Shown here piece after piece: positions 38,271 to 49,300 of a DNA stretch of 64,000 bases. The translations under genes were made by a program, and so were the position numbers. The first letter of the stretch is position 1, and each line of letters opens with the position of its first letter. The notes under the pieces are model-generated. The model made no database searches, had not been told where the DNA came from, and saw nothing but the letters and a program-made list of their open reading frames with translations. Origin of the DNA: Sedimenticola sp. (lineage in GTDB: Bacteria > Pseudomonadota > Gammaproteobacteria > Chromatiales > Chromatiaceae); the NCBI GenBank assembly GCA_027068915.1, contig JAMOLT010000027.1, positions 32,655 to 96,654 of the forward strand, given 5' to 3'.

Positions 38271-38612
38271 ATGAATCAACAAAGTGATTCCTGGCAACAA
38301 ATGATGGACGCCGTCCAGCGTTTTCACGACAAGCACGACTTTAAGAATACCGGCGGCGAGGAGTTGAACTACCGCGTCGCCCTCATGGCGGAAGAGCTGG
38401 GGGAAATATCCTCCTGCGTGACCAAGGGGAAAAGTAAGCACTTACTTGCAGAAGAGGTGGCGGACTTGCTGATCCTGCTCATGGGAACCGGCATTGCTGC
38501 CGATTTCGATCTCAATCAGGCCTTCTGGAAGAAAATGAACAAGCTCATGCAGCGCGAATCCCGCATGGTCAATGGGCGCATCCGTGTTTCTGAATTCCGG
38601 GATATGGAGTAG
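38271..38612 (+). CDS. MazG-like nucleotide pyrophosphohydrolase
   Basis: 113 residues, all alpha. NYRVALMAEELGEISSCVTKGKSKHLLAEEVADLLILLMGTGIAADFDL carries the EExxE ... ExxD metal-binding pattern of the MazG/dUTPase-like fold. It would hydrolyse a nucleoside triphosphate to the monophosphate and pyrophosphate, as a housecleaning enzyme; the substrate is unknown. It lies between glyS and gmhB in a tight series. Confidence 0.85.
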   Translation: MNQQSDSWQQMMDAVQRFHDKHDFKNTGGEELNYRVALMAEELGEISSCVTKGKSKHLLAEEVADLLILLMGTGIAADFDLNQAFWKKMNKLMQRESRMVNGRIRVSEFRDME

Positions 38613-38619
38613 TCCTCCC

Positions 38620-39183
38620 ATGCCAGCCAGCCACATACGTCATATCATCCTGGACCGGGATGGCGTCATCAACAACGACTCTGAGCAGTTCATCAAGACC
38701 CCCGACGAATGGCAGCCTATCGAAGGCAGCCTGGAAGCCATCGCCAGACTGAAACAGGCAGGTTATCTGGTGGGCATTGCCAGCAACCAGTCCGGCATTG
38801 GCCGTGGTCTGTTCGACAGAACCGCCCTCAACGCCATGCACGATAAAATGCAACGCCAGCTGCTGGCCAAGCTGAGTTGCCATATCGATCTGATTGCCTT
38901 TTGCCCTCATACCGCGAAAGAGCACTGTGATTGCCGCAAGCCCCTTCCGGGTCTCTATCTGCAGCTGGCACAGCGCTGGAATATCAGCCTGGAGGGAATT
39001 CCGGTGATCGGCGATAGCCTCAGAGACCTGCAGGCGGCGCGGGCAGTCAAGGCCCGTCCCATTCTGGTGTATACAGGCAAGGGAAGGAAAACCGTGAAAC
39101 AACTTCAGGAAAGCAAGGGAATGGGAGAAATCCCCGTATTTGACAACCTCAGCCAGGCTGTAGACCACTTGTTACAGGAATAG
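38620..39183 (+). CDS. gmhB: D-glycero-beta-D-manno-heptose 1,7-bisphosphate phosphatase
   Basis: 187 residues from the ATG at 38620. HAD-family motifs: LDRDGVINND with the nucleophile Asp, SNQSGIGRGLF, a zinc loop with Cys and His residues (FCPHTAKEHCDCRKP), and GDSLRDLQAA. It removes the C7 phosphate during ADP-heptose synthesis, supplying WaaC and WaaF encoded at 6-9 kb. It precedes plsC by two bases. Confidence 0.93.
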   Translation: MPASHIRHIILDRDGVINNDSEQFIKTPDEWQPIEGSLEAIARLKQAGYLVGIASNQSGIGRGLFDRTALNAMHDKMQRQLLAKLSCHIDLIAFCPHTAKEHCDCRKPLPGLYLQLAQRWNISLEGIPVIGDSLRDLQAARAVKARPILVYTGKGRKTVKQLQESKGMGEIPVFDNLSQAVDHLLQE

Positions 39184-39185
39184 CT

Positions 39186-39908
39186 ATGCTGATCACCCTG
39201 CGTTCTGCGCTTTATTTCGCCGCCATGATCACCAGCATCGCCGTATTTGGTCTGGCTATCGTCACGATCGGCCTGCTGCTGCCCCTGTCCGCCCGGGATC
39301 ATATTGCAGCCGCCTGGGGCAGTACCAATCTATGGCTGATGCGGGTACTATGCAGGCTGAAATACCGCATCCACGGCGCGGAGCACCTTCCCAAGCATGC
39401 CGCCATTGTCATGTGCAAGCACCAGTCCACCTGGGAAACCATCAGCCTCAAGGCCATCATCCGCCCACAACAATCCTGGATACTGAAGCAGGAACTCATG
39501 CGCCTGCCGGTTTTTGGCTGGGCTCTGGCGGCCATACCCAACATTCCCATTGATCGTAGCGCCGGTCGTCAGGCGGTAAAACAAATTGTGGAACGGGGTA
39601 CAGCGCTACTTGAACAGGATCGCGTCATCATCGTATTCCCCGAAGGTACGCGCACCGCCCCCGGAGAAAAGAAAAAATATGGCATCGGTGGCGCCTTACT
39701 AGCGGAAAAATCCGGCTATCCCGTAATACCCATGGCGCACAATGCGGGGGTATTCTGGCGGCGGCGGGGTCTGAAAAAATACCCCGGTACCATTGATCTG
39801 GTAGTGGGAGAGGCCTTCGATCCGGCGGGCATGACCGCCGCGGAAATCACCCGTAAGGTGGAAGCCTGGATAGAGGCAGAGGTTGCCAAACTTCCCTCTA
39901 CACTCTAA
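39186..39908 (+). CDS. plsC: 1-acyl-sn-glycerol-3-phosphate acyltransferase
   Basis: 240 residues. An N-terminal hydrophobic helix (about 8-32), the acyltransferase motif KHQSTWETISLK (H-x4-E in place of H-x4-D, a variant common in proteobacterial members), then IPIDRSAGRQAVKQ and the acceptor-binding PEGTRTAPGEKKKYGIGGALLA. It acylates lysophosphatidic acid in the inner membrane. Last gene of the glyQ-glyS-MazG-gmhB-plsC series. Confidence 0.92.
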   Translation: MLITLRSALYFAAMITSIAVFGLAIVTIGLLLPLSARDHIAAAWGSTNLWLMRVLCRLKYRIHGAEHLPKHAAIVMCKHQSTWETISLKAIIRPQQSWILKQELMRLPVFGWALAAIPNIPIDRSAGRQAVKQIVERGTALLEQDRVIIVFPEGTRTAPGEKKKYGIGGALLAEKSGYPVIPMAHNAGVFWRRRGLKKYPGTIDLVVGEAFDPAGMTAAEITRKVEAWIEAEVAKLPSTL

Positions 39909-40136
39909 AAGGATGTTCATTGCATAATAGAACACAGCACAAACTATGAAAGCAGCAATCTGGTTTTAGCAGAAACTCCCGAGGCGGCCTTGAAAGGAGC
40001 AGATGCACTGGTGTTGGTAACCCAGTGGCGGGTTTTTCAAATCTCTGGGTTTGATGAAATAAAGCCGTTGTGAAAGGATCCGCTTATCTTCAACGGAAGA
40101 AACACAAATAAACATAAGCCAATGAAATATAAGTGA
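39909..40136 (+). pseudogene. remnant of UDP-glucose 6-dehydrogenase C-terminus
   Basis: Translation in the frame of plsC gives LAETPEAALKGADALVLVTQW, then RVFQISGFDEIKPL, a TGA at 40071, and KDPLIFNGRN before the next stop at 40134. This matches the C-terminal end of UDP-glucose dehydrogenases (EALKGADALV, VTEW, FDEIK, DGRN). The rest of the gene is missing and a stop interrupts the piece, so it is dead. It lies about 150 bases before the decarboxylase gene that would use the dehydrogenase product. The remaining DNA to 40283 holds only the ribosome site of the next gene. Confidence 0.8.
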
Positions 40137-40283
40137 TTTTCCTGCTATAGCATCAGGCGAGGAGAATAATTTGGCTGTTGCCGGGCACGATAAGCCAAGT
40201 TAATTACCATCCCGAGGTTTATTGTCAAACAGCATAGGCATACCCTCAGCATGTCCTGAAACAGCCCCAAAAACGGAGTATAT

Positions 40284-41225
40284 ATGCACCTAAGAAAAAG
40301 AGTCTTGATCACCGGCGGTGCAGGATTTATTGGATCCCATCTATGTAGGCACCTGATAAGCCAAGGCCACGATGTTCTTTGTCTGGACAATTTTTTTACT
40401 GGGGCCAAGGACAATATTCTCGATCTTCTAGACAATCCGCATTTTGAGCTTCTGCGGCATGATATCACCTTCCCGCTGTACACGGAGGTAGATGAGATCT
40501 ATAACCTAGCCTGCCCGGCATCACCAGTTCACTATCAGCATGATCCCGTCCAGACCACTAAAACAAGCGTACATGGCGCCATTAACATGCTGGGCCTTGC
40601 CAAACGCCTGGGCGCAAGAATCCTGCAAGCATCAACCAGTGAGGTATATGGCGACCCAAAAGTGTATCCACAACCCGAAGGCTACTGGGGAAATGTTAAC
40701 CCTATCGGTATAAGATCTTGTTATGATGAGGGAAAACGCTGCGCAGAAACCTTGTTCTTCGACTACTATCGCCAACATAAGCTACGCATCAAGGTATCGC
40801 GAATTTTCAATACCTACGGCCCCAACATGCATCCTAATGATGGTAGGGTAGTATCAAACTTCATTATGCAGGCCCTGCAAAACAAGTCCATTACAATATA
40901 TGGCGATGGCAGCCAGACCCGTTCCTTCTGCTATATAGACGACCTGATAGAGGCCCTTGTCCGGCTTATGAATTCACCAGACAGTTTCACCGGGCCAGTA
41001 AACATGGGTAATCCAACAGAATTTACCATAAAGGAACTAGCCAGCATCGTAGTTGATATGACTGGATCCAGTTCCAAGCTTGTTTACAAGCCCTTACCCA
41101 CTGATGATCCTGTCCAACGCAAGCCTGATATTTCCTTAGCAAAGAAACAACTCAATTGGGCACCAAAGATCCAGCTACGAGAGGGATTGAAAAAAACCAT
41201 TCCCTATTTTGAGCAATTTCTCTAA
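40284..41225 (+). CDS. UDP-glucuronate decarboxylase (UDP-xylose synthase)
   Basis: 313 residues with CGGAG seven bases upstream of the ATG. Extended SDR fold: [16 protein letters not shown] binds [40 protein letters not shown], and catalytic [11 protein letters not shown] with Tyr and Lys; [20 protein letters not shown] follows. These match UXS closely. It converts UDP-glucuronate to UDP-xylose for surface polysaccharide. Its usual supplier, UDP-glucose dehydrogenase, survives here only as a fragment, so that enzyme must be encoded elsewhere if this gene is active. Confidence 0.93.
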   Translation: MHLRKRVLITGGAGFIGSHLCRHLISQGHDVLCLDNFFTGAKDNILDLLDNPHFELLRHDITFPLYTEVDEIYNLACPASPVHYQHDPVQTTKTSVHGAINMLGLAKRLGARILQASTSEVYGDPKVYPQPEGYWGNVNPIGIRSCYDEGKRCAETLFFDYYRQHKLRIKVSRIFNTYGPNMHPNDGRVVSNFIMQALQNKSITIYGDGSQTRSFCYIDDLIEALVRLMNSPDSFTGPVNMGNPTEFTIKELASIVVDMTGSSSKLVYKPLPTDDPVQRKPDISLAKKQLNWAPKIQLREGLKKTIPYFEQFL

Positions 41226-41243
41226 GCCATGGGTTGATTTCTC

Positions 41244-42797
41244 TTAGTCGTCTCCGGAATAACCAACTTCCCGCAAGATAGCTCCGGCAATGCTCTCATA
41301 ATCAGCCAGAGCTTGCGCATTCACACCAGCTACGCCTTTTTCCATTGCTACTGGCTGTCTCCAGATGGTATTTGATTCGAGCCAACGATCACGTACCGCA
41401 TGTAGCTGCTCCTGAACTGATTCTTCGCTTGTACTCCAATCCAGTTTCTCTAGGATGCCCTCTATCACTGTTTCCGGATTCTGAACAAGAGCCTCCAATT
41501 TAACCTCCATATAGCAGGACAGCAGCTGTGACTGCTGCCGTGCCTCCCTGATTCCCCAGGTCCAATGGATGGCCTCTTGTTCAACATTAGCAATCTGTTG
41601 TTCAGAATCTGGATACCGGGATACCAGAAGACGCCTGCCATCCTGAATAACATGAATAAAACAGGACTTTGGAAGCAGCTTCTCTATTTCCAGCAGTCTA
41701 AAAAGATCTTCCGGTAGAATCACTACCCCCCACTGAGCAGTGTTTTCATCATCACGCATCCGCTCTGTAAGGGAGTTTTCCACTTCTGTGGCTGTCTTAT
41801 TTGTTCCCTCCCCTAACTCCAACAGGGTGACATCGGCGGCTTTTTTCAGCATCTCTGCAAGTAGGCTAGCAGCTACCTTATCAACACTAGTAATCACAGC
41901 GACAGGAGAACAATCTATTAATCCTGCTTCAGAATCAATGGCTTTAGAAACTCTTTTTATAGGCCTTTTAACCATTTGATAAATATTGGAAGTACTCTTA
42001 TTATCACCAAGAAACTTATGTGCGCGCCAAGGATCTGTACGATCCCAGTATCCCGCTGGGTCAACCTGTTTCAATTCCTCCCGATTCGGTAGCTGAAGCT
42101 GATCAGGGGTAAACATAGCGCGTTTTTTATTCATGCTCAAAGAAAGCACTTCTTCCATAGAATGAACCCGGGAAGTGTATTTTGACAGCAGATGACGCCA
42201 GCTCAAACCAATGTAATGCCGCAGTACAAACGCTTCTGGATAAACATTGATATTGTCGAAAACAATGTGGTGGCCTCCACTATCGACAAAGCGTTCATCT
42301 AGGGTTGTTTTCTTCCAAGCGTTGATACGATTTAACTTCCTTGGTTCTAAGAAATAATAGTGCTTCATATGGGAAACGTAGTCTTTGCCTTCATAAGCTT
42401 CTGATTTATCAGTAGGTAAAAATACAAATTCATCAAAATTGACGGCATTGTAACCTTGCCTATCAACTTCCATAATACCTTGCAACAAAGTCTGATAAGG
42501 CTGGGGTGACTCTCGAATCTCATCAGCATCATGATGAATAAACCAATCTGCTTTGATTTCCTGGGCAAGCTTGGCCTTCAGGCTCATTTTCGCCCGTTCA
42601 TCAAAGAAACCCTGGTAAGGAAGCCTTTCAATACAGCAAACACCAGCCCCAAGATGGCTACGAGCTATCTGCAAACTATGATCCGTTGAATCATTGTCGA
42701 TAATGCATATCTCGATTCCCTGGGAGATAAGATGTTCGATACACCGTTCCAGATACAACTCTTCATTTCTTATTGCCAACAGTGCAACAATACGCAT
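41244..42797 (-). CDS. glycosyltransferase family 2 fused to a sulfotransferase-like domain
   Basis: 517 residues. The N-terminal half (about 1-270) is GT2-like: VALLAIRNEELYLERCIEHLISQGIEICIIDNDSTD, with metal-binding HHDADEIR and a later SWRHLLSKY region. The C-terminal part (about 300-510) resembles sulfotransferases: AVITSVDKVAASLLAEML where the PAPS loop would be, CFIHVIQDGRRLLVSRYPDS in the place of the 3'-phosphate region, and LEALVQNPETVIEGILEKLDW. The PAPS loop lacks the usual Gly/Ser/Thr-rich sequence, so activity of that half is doubtful. It likely builds a surface glycan with its neighbours. Confidence 0.75.
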   Translation of the reverse strand: MRIVALLAIRNEELYLERCIEHLISQGIEICIIDNDSTDHSLQIARSHLGAGVCCIERLPYQGFFDERAKMSLKAKLAQEIKADWFIHHDADEIRESPQPYQTLLQGIMEVDRQGYNAVNFDEFVFLPTDKSEAYEGKDYVSHMKHYYFLEPRKLNRINAWKKTTLDERFVDSGGHHIVFDNINVYPEAFVLRHYIGLSWRHLLSKYTSRVHSMEEVLSLSMNKKRAMFTPDQLQLPNREELKQVDPAGYWDRTDPWRAHKFLGDNKSTSNIYQMVKRPIKRVSKAIDSEAGLIDCSPVAVITSVDKVAASLLAEMLKKAADVTLLELGEGTNKTATEVENSLTERMRDDENTAQWGVVILPEDLFRLLEIEKLLPKSCFIHVIQDGRRLLVSRYPDSEQQIANVEQEAIHWTWGIREARQQSQLLSCYMEVKLEALVQNPETVIEGILEKLDWSTSEESVQEQLHAVRDRWLESNTIWRQPVAMEKGVAGVNAQALADYESIAGAILREVGYSGDD

Positions 42798-42815
42798 GAA
42801 TTCAAAACTCCGGGA

Positions 42816-43880
42816 TCAACAAGAAGACACACCAAGCCGGCGCTTCATCAACCCGTATAGTGGCTGTTCTATCCATTTATAGTGCATGATGCTATATATG
42901 AGCACTACAATAATGGCAACGGCAAGCATGTAGCCCTGCTTCAAGGCCTCCTTATCCAATATGTTAATAAATAAAGTGTATATCAACGTATGTGATAGAT
43001 AGATACTATAGGATGCTCCACCAAGCACCTGACTTAGAGTAGGGAATAACACCACACCGAGGCGATCCAGCGCCGCTACACCATATACCAGTAGTACGGA
43101 AGCACTACCAAAAAAAAGAACGCGCTCTAACACATGGTAACCCGTTGCCATTTTCCCCTCCAGTATCAATGCATTGTATGCTGCTCCAGCACCAAACAAT
43201 GCCAAACTAGCCAGTAACGGTGGTAATGGATTGCGGGCAATTGTCCGATTGAGATAAATCTGGCAAATCACACTGCCTGCTAGAAACTCCAGTACATAAG
43301 GAGAAATCAACATTCGGACAGCAACCGGCACCGTAGAAAAATAGTTTTGTGAATAAAACCCAAAAAAAAGACTTCCTGTTACATTTACCAGCAATAGAAA
43401 ACAAAATAAAATAACAATAAACTGTTTTGCTCTAATTTTTACGAAATAAAGCATGCCAAAAAAGAGAAAATAAAAATACAGTTCAAATGTTAGCGTCCAT
43501 GAAACCGGGATCACTCGCTCGCCAATTGGTACGGGAACCAGCAATATGGATTCAAGAATTTCCTTTTGCTCCAACATCTTGCTGTTGAATAGCATAAAAA
43601 TCACTATACCAATTGCCAGATACGGCCAATAACCAGAATAGATTCTGGCAAATCGCCGTCTGATGAAGATGCTGGCTGTACTAGCTCCCTGCTTATCCCA
43701 GGTTGTGTACCACATAATAAAGCCACTGATAACAAAAAAAATATCGACACCGGAAAAACCAAAATACTTTACCCAAGAAACTATTCCACTTTCCTCTGGC
43801 ACCGAGAATACTGGTATGGCGTGATACAGAACTATTGCAAACGCTGCAACAAACCGTAGCAGTTGTATATTGGTCAGCAT
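42816..43880 (-). CDS. acyltransferase family 3 membrane protein (OafA/ExoZ type)
   Basis: 354 residues from the ATG at 43880; the longer reading adds a charged tail before the conserved start. About ten transmembrane helices. LRFVAAFAIVLYHAIPVF holds the catalytic-type His, GVDIFFVISGFIMWYTTW and RRFARIYSGYW are family hallmarks, and the end SYSIYLSHTLIY is typical. Such proteins O-acetylate or otherwise acylate polysaccharide on the periplasmic side. It is 18 bases from the glycosyltransferase gene and probably co-transcribed. Confidence 0.9.
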   Translation of the reverse strand: MLTNIQLLRFVAAFAIVLYHAIPVFSVPEESGIVSWVKYFGFSGVDIFFVISGFIMWYTTWDKQGASTASIFIRRRFARIYSGYWPYLAIGIVIFMLFNSKMLEQKEILESILLVPVPIGERVIPVSWTLTFELYFYFLFFGMLYFVKIRAKQFIVILFCFLLLVNVTGSLFFGFYSQNYFSTVPVAVRMLISPYVLEFLAGSVICQIYLNRTIARNPLPPLLASLALFGAGAAYNALILEGKMATGYHVLERVLFFGSASVLLVYGVAALDRLGVVLFPTLSQVLGGASYSIYLSHTLIYTLFINILDKEALKQGYMLAVAIIVVLIYSIMHYKWIEQPLYGLMKRRLGVSSC

Positions 43881-44211
43881 GGGTTCTCTGTAAAATACTT
43901 TTTCATGGACTTCCCGTGTTTCCTTACAATGACTATGTGGACGACTCCTAGTCACTCAAGAAACTTGCTTACAATCAGGATGAAACGTGATGACCTAGGT
44001 AGGTAGGATATTATTTTATCTATCCGGTATTTCTAAAAACACTTTATAACGGTGGGTGAAAAATTTTCTTTAGCACATTCAAACCCAGGAAAACGCTCCT
44101 GCAATCTTCGCTTTATCCCCTAAGCCAAATAAATTTTCTATTAGTTCGATGTTACAAATCTAATTTACTCACTTTTTATCCACAGAAAAAATCATCCTGT
44201 GGATAACTTTC
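43881..44211. other. AT-rich gap between acyltransferase gene and gyrB
   Basis: 331 bases, strikingly AT-rich toward gyrB. It should hold the promoter of the acyltransferase gene; ACCTAGGTAGGTAGG near 43994 is a small repeat of unknown meaning. The gyrB-proximal end holds the paired DnaA boxes listed separately. No open frame is convincing. Confidence 0.5.
44176..44206. promoter_or_regulatory. inverted pair of perfect DnaA boxes, possible gyrB terminator
   Basis: TTATCCACA at 44176-44184 and TGTGGATAA at 44198-44206 are both perfect DnaA boxes. With the flanking G/C they form a 10-base inverted repeat (TTATCCACAG and its complement) around an 11-base spacer, six bases after the gyrB stop. 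It may bind DnaA, end the gyrB transcript, or both. Confidence 0.65.
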
Positions 44212-46680
<2,469 letters not shown>

Positions 46681-47769
46681 TTAGCTCCCTGATGATTCGA
46701 ACCCGGCATTTTGCATAGAACCATGTTTCACGTGGAACACTTTGGCGCTATCAGGTAGCTTGTATCGATGGATATCCAGTACCGTAAGAAAAATTTGCAT
46801 ACCTGTACTGTCCAGATAGCCCAATATTTTCTGTGAATTTGCATCATCCAGTTCGGCGCCCAAATCATCGATTAACAGTAAGGGAGGCTCTCCGCTCTCT
46901 TCCATAATCAATTGTGACAAAGACAGCACCAAACCATAGATCAGCAGTTTTTGCTGGCCTCTCGACAGAGTTTTGTCTGCAGGGGAACCTTCGATCAGTA
47001 TTTTTAGTTGCGCCCGGTGCGTACCGGCAGCGGTAAAGCCCCGAGCAAGATCCTGCTGTTCCAGTTTCACCAGCGCTTCATTCAAGCTTAGCTCTGACTT
47101 CCACCCCCTGGACAACCGGAGAGTAACGGGCACCGGAAAACCTGTTTCTAAAAAAAATATTGTCAGGTGCTTTTCGATTCGCAACAACATTTCCTGGCGG
47201 CTTTTCACAATAACCCGGGAATGGGTGGATAACTGGTCGTTGAAGGAGCGGGCCAGACGGATGTCTTTGGCACGAAGCGCGGAATTGCGCTGTTTCAACG
47301 CCCGGTGATAAGACAGCAATGTCTGATGATAGGATTGTTCCACGTGGAACAATCCATAGTCCAGATAACGTCGCCTCAATTCCGGGCCCCTTTCAATCAA
47401 TTCATGGGATTGTGGGGTAATCAGCTGAAGAGGCAAAAGGCGCATCAATTCTGATCGCCTGGATACATCCTGCCCGGCGTGTCTGGCGACAAACTGACGG
47501 TTACAGCGCTGAATCCCCAGTTTTGCATCCATACCTCCTTGTGTTTGCAAATCAGCAATGACTTGCGCCAGCTTCTGGTCTTTTCGAATCAGCGGGCCGG
47601 CATCAGAATGGCGGAAACTCTTACCCTGTCCCAGCAGAAAAATCGCTTCCAGTACCGAGGTCTTGCCCGCACCGTTGTCTCCACAAATAAAGTTCAACCC
47701 CGCTCCCGGTGCTAACGCCATATTTTGGATAATGCGCAGGTTCTCTATTTGGATACGCTTGATTCTCAT
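46681..47769 (-). CDS. recF: DNA replication/repair protein RecF
   Basis: 362 residues. Walker A ICGDNGAGKTSVLEAIFLLGQGKSFR near residues 28-53, signature LSRGQQKLLIYGLVLSLSQL, and Walker B LLLIDDLGAELD. This SMC-like ATPase helps load RecA at single-strand gaps. It follows dnaN after 195 bases containing a hairpin, and precedes gyrB. Confidence 0.96.
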   Translation of the reverse strand: MRIKRIQIENLRIIQNMALAPGAGLNFICGDNGAGKTSVLEAIFLLGQGKSFRHSDAGPLIRKDQKLAQVIADLQTQGGMDAKLGIQRCNRQFVARHAGQDVSRRSELMRLLPLQLITPQSHELIERGPELRRRYLDYGLFHVEQSYHQTLLSYHRALKQRNSALRAKDIRLARSFNDQLSTHSRVIVKSRQEMLLRIEKHLTIFFLETGFPVPVTLRLSRGWKSELSLNEALVKLEQQDLARGFTAAGTHRAQLKILIEGSPADKTLSRGQQKLLIYGLVLSLSQLIMEESGEPPLLLIDDLGAELDDANSQKILGYLDSTGMQIFLTVLDIHRYKLPDSAKVFHVKHGSMQNAGFESSGS

Positions 47770-47842
47770 CGGCCTTGAACTTGTAATAAACCTGAATCCA
47801 TGGTTTTTTCTGGTTGAACTCCCGACAAAAAAGATTCAATGA

Positions 47843-47869
47843 AAAGGGGCGTATTCATAACGCCCCTTT
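47843..47869. terminator. hairpin between dnaN and recF
   Basis: Ten-base arms AAAGGGGCGT and ACGCCCCTTT with a seven-base loop. It is stable and GC-rich with short T tracts, so it may stop or attenuate transcription between dnaN and recF, setting different levels of the two proteins. The rest of the 195-base gap shows only a weak second inverted repeat near 47910-47932. Confidence 0.6.
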
Positions 47870-47964
47870 GCAGAACAGCTTTAATGATCGATGCATGAAA
47901 CCCAAGATTCACCGTCAATCACGATTCTTGGCTTCAGGATTTCCGACCCGGAAAGAAAAACAGC

Positions 47965-49074
47965 TTAAATCCTCATGGGCATTACCACATAGCGTGCCCC
48001 ATCACCCTGGCTGGAGGAGGTTATGACACAACTGGCCGTGCTATCGATCAAGCCCATGTTGACGGTATCACTATCCAGCACCGACAGTACATCAAGCAGA
48101 TAGCTAACATTGAAGCCAATGGTCAGTTCTTCCCCCTGGTAATCCACCTCCAGGTCTTCTTCTGCTTCTTCATGTTCCGGGTTGTGCGCCATTAAATGCA
48201 GCACCCCGGGCTCTACCTTGAACCTGACTCCACGGTATTTTTCGTTAGATAAAATCGCTGTTCTGGTAAGCGCTCCTTTTAGTGCTTCCCTGTCCGCTAC
48301 CAGTTCCTGGGTCTTTTCGCTGGGAAGCACCTTGGCATAGTCCGGATAGCGGCCATCAACCAGCTTGGTAGTAAAACTACCACCGGGAAATTCCATCAAC
48401 ATATGGCTATTACTGAACTGCAATTCAATTTCAGGGGAATCTTCACTGGCATTCAATAACCGACCCAACTCAATGACCGCCTTTCTGGGGACAATTGCCT
48501 GGATGTCCAGGTCTTCAGGGGCTTCTGTTTCCAGGTCACAAAGCGCCAGGCGATGACCATCAGTGGCTACTGCACGCAGTTTTCCCGGCCGGCCCTCCAG
48601 CAACAAGCCGTTCAGATAATAGCGTACATCCTGGTGAGCCATGGCAAACTGGGTCTTTTCCAGCAGGTGTTTCAGCTTGTTCTGGGCAACCCGGATTTTT
48701 TGCGTGGCGACTGCTGCTTCCAGATTAGGATAGTCTGCTGCCGGCAAGGTACTCAGGGTATAACGCCCACGACCGGATTTCAGTATGATTTTATCGCCTC
48801 GTATATCCAGCTCCAGTGCCGATTCTTCTCCGAGAGCCTTGCAAATATCCACGATCTTGCGCGCCGGCAGTGTGAACTCCATGTCTTCTTCTGCCGATAC
48901 ACCGATAGCAATTTTAATTTCCACTTCCAGATCTGTAGCGATCAGGGTCATCAATCCCTTTTCCACACGAAACAGAATATTTGCCAAAACAGGCAGGGTA
49001 TGGCGTTTTTCCACCACACTACTGACCTGGAGGAGCGCTGGTAGCAGTTCTTTCCGGTTGGAGGTTATTTTCAT
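47965..49074 (-). CDS. dnaN: DNA polymerase III beta sliding clamp
   Basis: 369 residues. MKITSNRKELLPALLQVSSVVEKRHTLPVLANILF at the start, KHLLEKTQFAMAHQDVRYYLNGLLLE, ILSNEKYRGVRF, and the C-terminal YVVMPMRI that forms part of the partner-binding cleft. The dimeric ring tethers the polymerase to DNA. It follows dnaA after a 226-base AT-rich gap. Confidence 0.98.
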   Translation of the reverse strand: MKITSNRKELLPALLQVSSVVEKRHTLPVLANILFRVEKGLMTLIATDLEVEIKIAIGVSAEEDMEFTLPARKIVDICKALGEESALELDIRGDKIILKSGRGRYTLSTLPAADYPNLEAAVATQKIRVAQNKLKHLLEKTQFAMAHQDVRYYLNGLLLEGRPGKLRAVATDGHRLALCDLETEAPEDLDIQAIVPRKAVIELGRLLNASEDSPEIELQFSNSHMLMEFPGGSFTTKLVDGRYPDYAKVLPSEKTQELVADREALKGALTRTAILSNEKYRGVRFKVEPGVLHLMAHNPEHEEAEEDLEVDYQGEELTIGFNVSYLLDVLSVLDSDTVNMGLIDSTASCVITSSSQGDGARYVVMPMRI

Positions 49075-49300
49075 TTATCGGCTCTCTAATTATTAAATAA
49101 AGATATATTTTAAAAACCTAGTTATTATTATTAAGCAGGCTACTGTTACTGAGTAACTTGATAATAGTCTTTTCTTTCCGTAACTTACAGAAGTTTTTTG
49201 CAAATATAAACCCTGTATATCCCCATTGTAAAGTTGTTCATGGGTTGTGGATAAGTCTGTTTTTGGTCTGGGGCTATTTTAGCGCACAGTTTATGCACAG
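49075..49300. other. candidate oriC: dnaA-dnaN intergenic region
   Basis: 226 bases with a long A/T-rich part (about 49082-49180) that could unwind, followed by a perfect DnaA box TGTGGATAA at 49256-49264 and a one-mismatch box TTATGCACA at 49291-49299. Origins in this interval or just upstream of dnaA are common. Gene directions reverse around dnaA, supporting an origin here. The number of clear boxes is small, so the upstream gap must also be considered. Confidence 0.55.
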
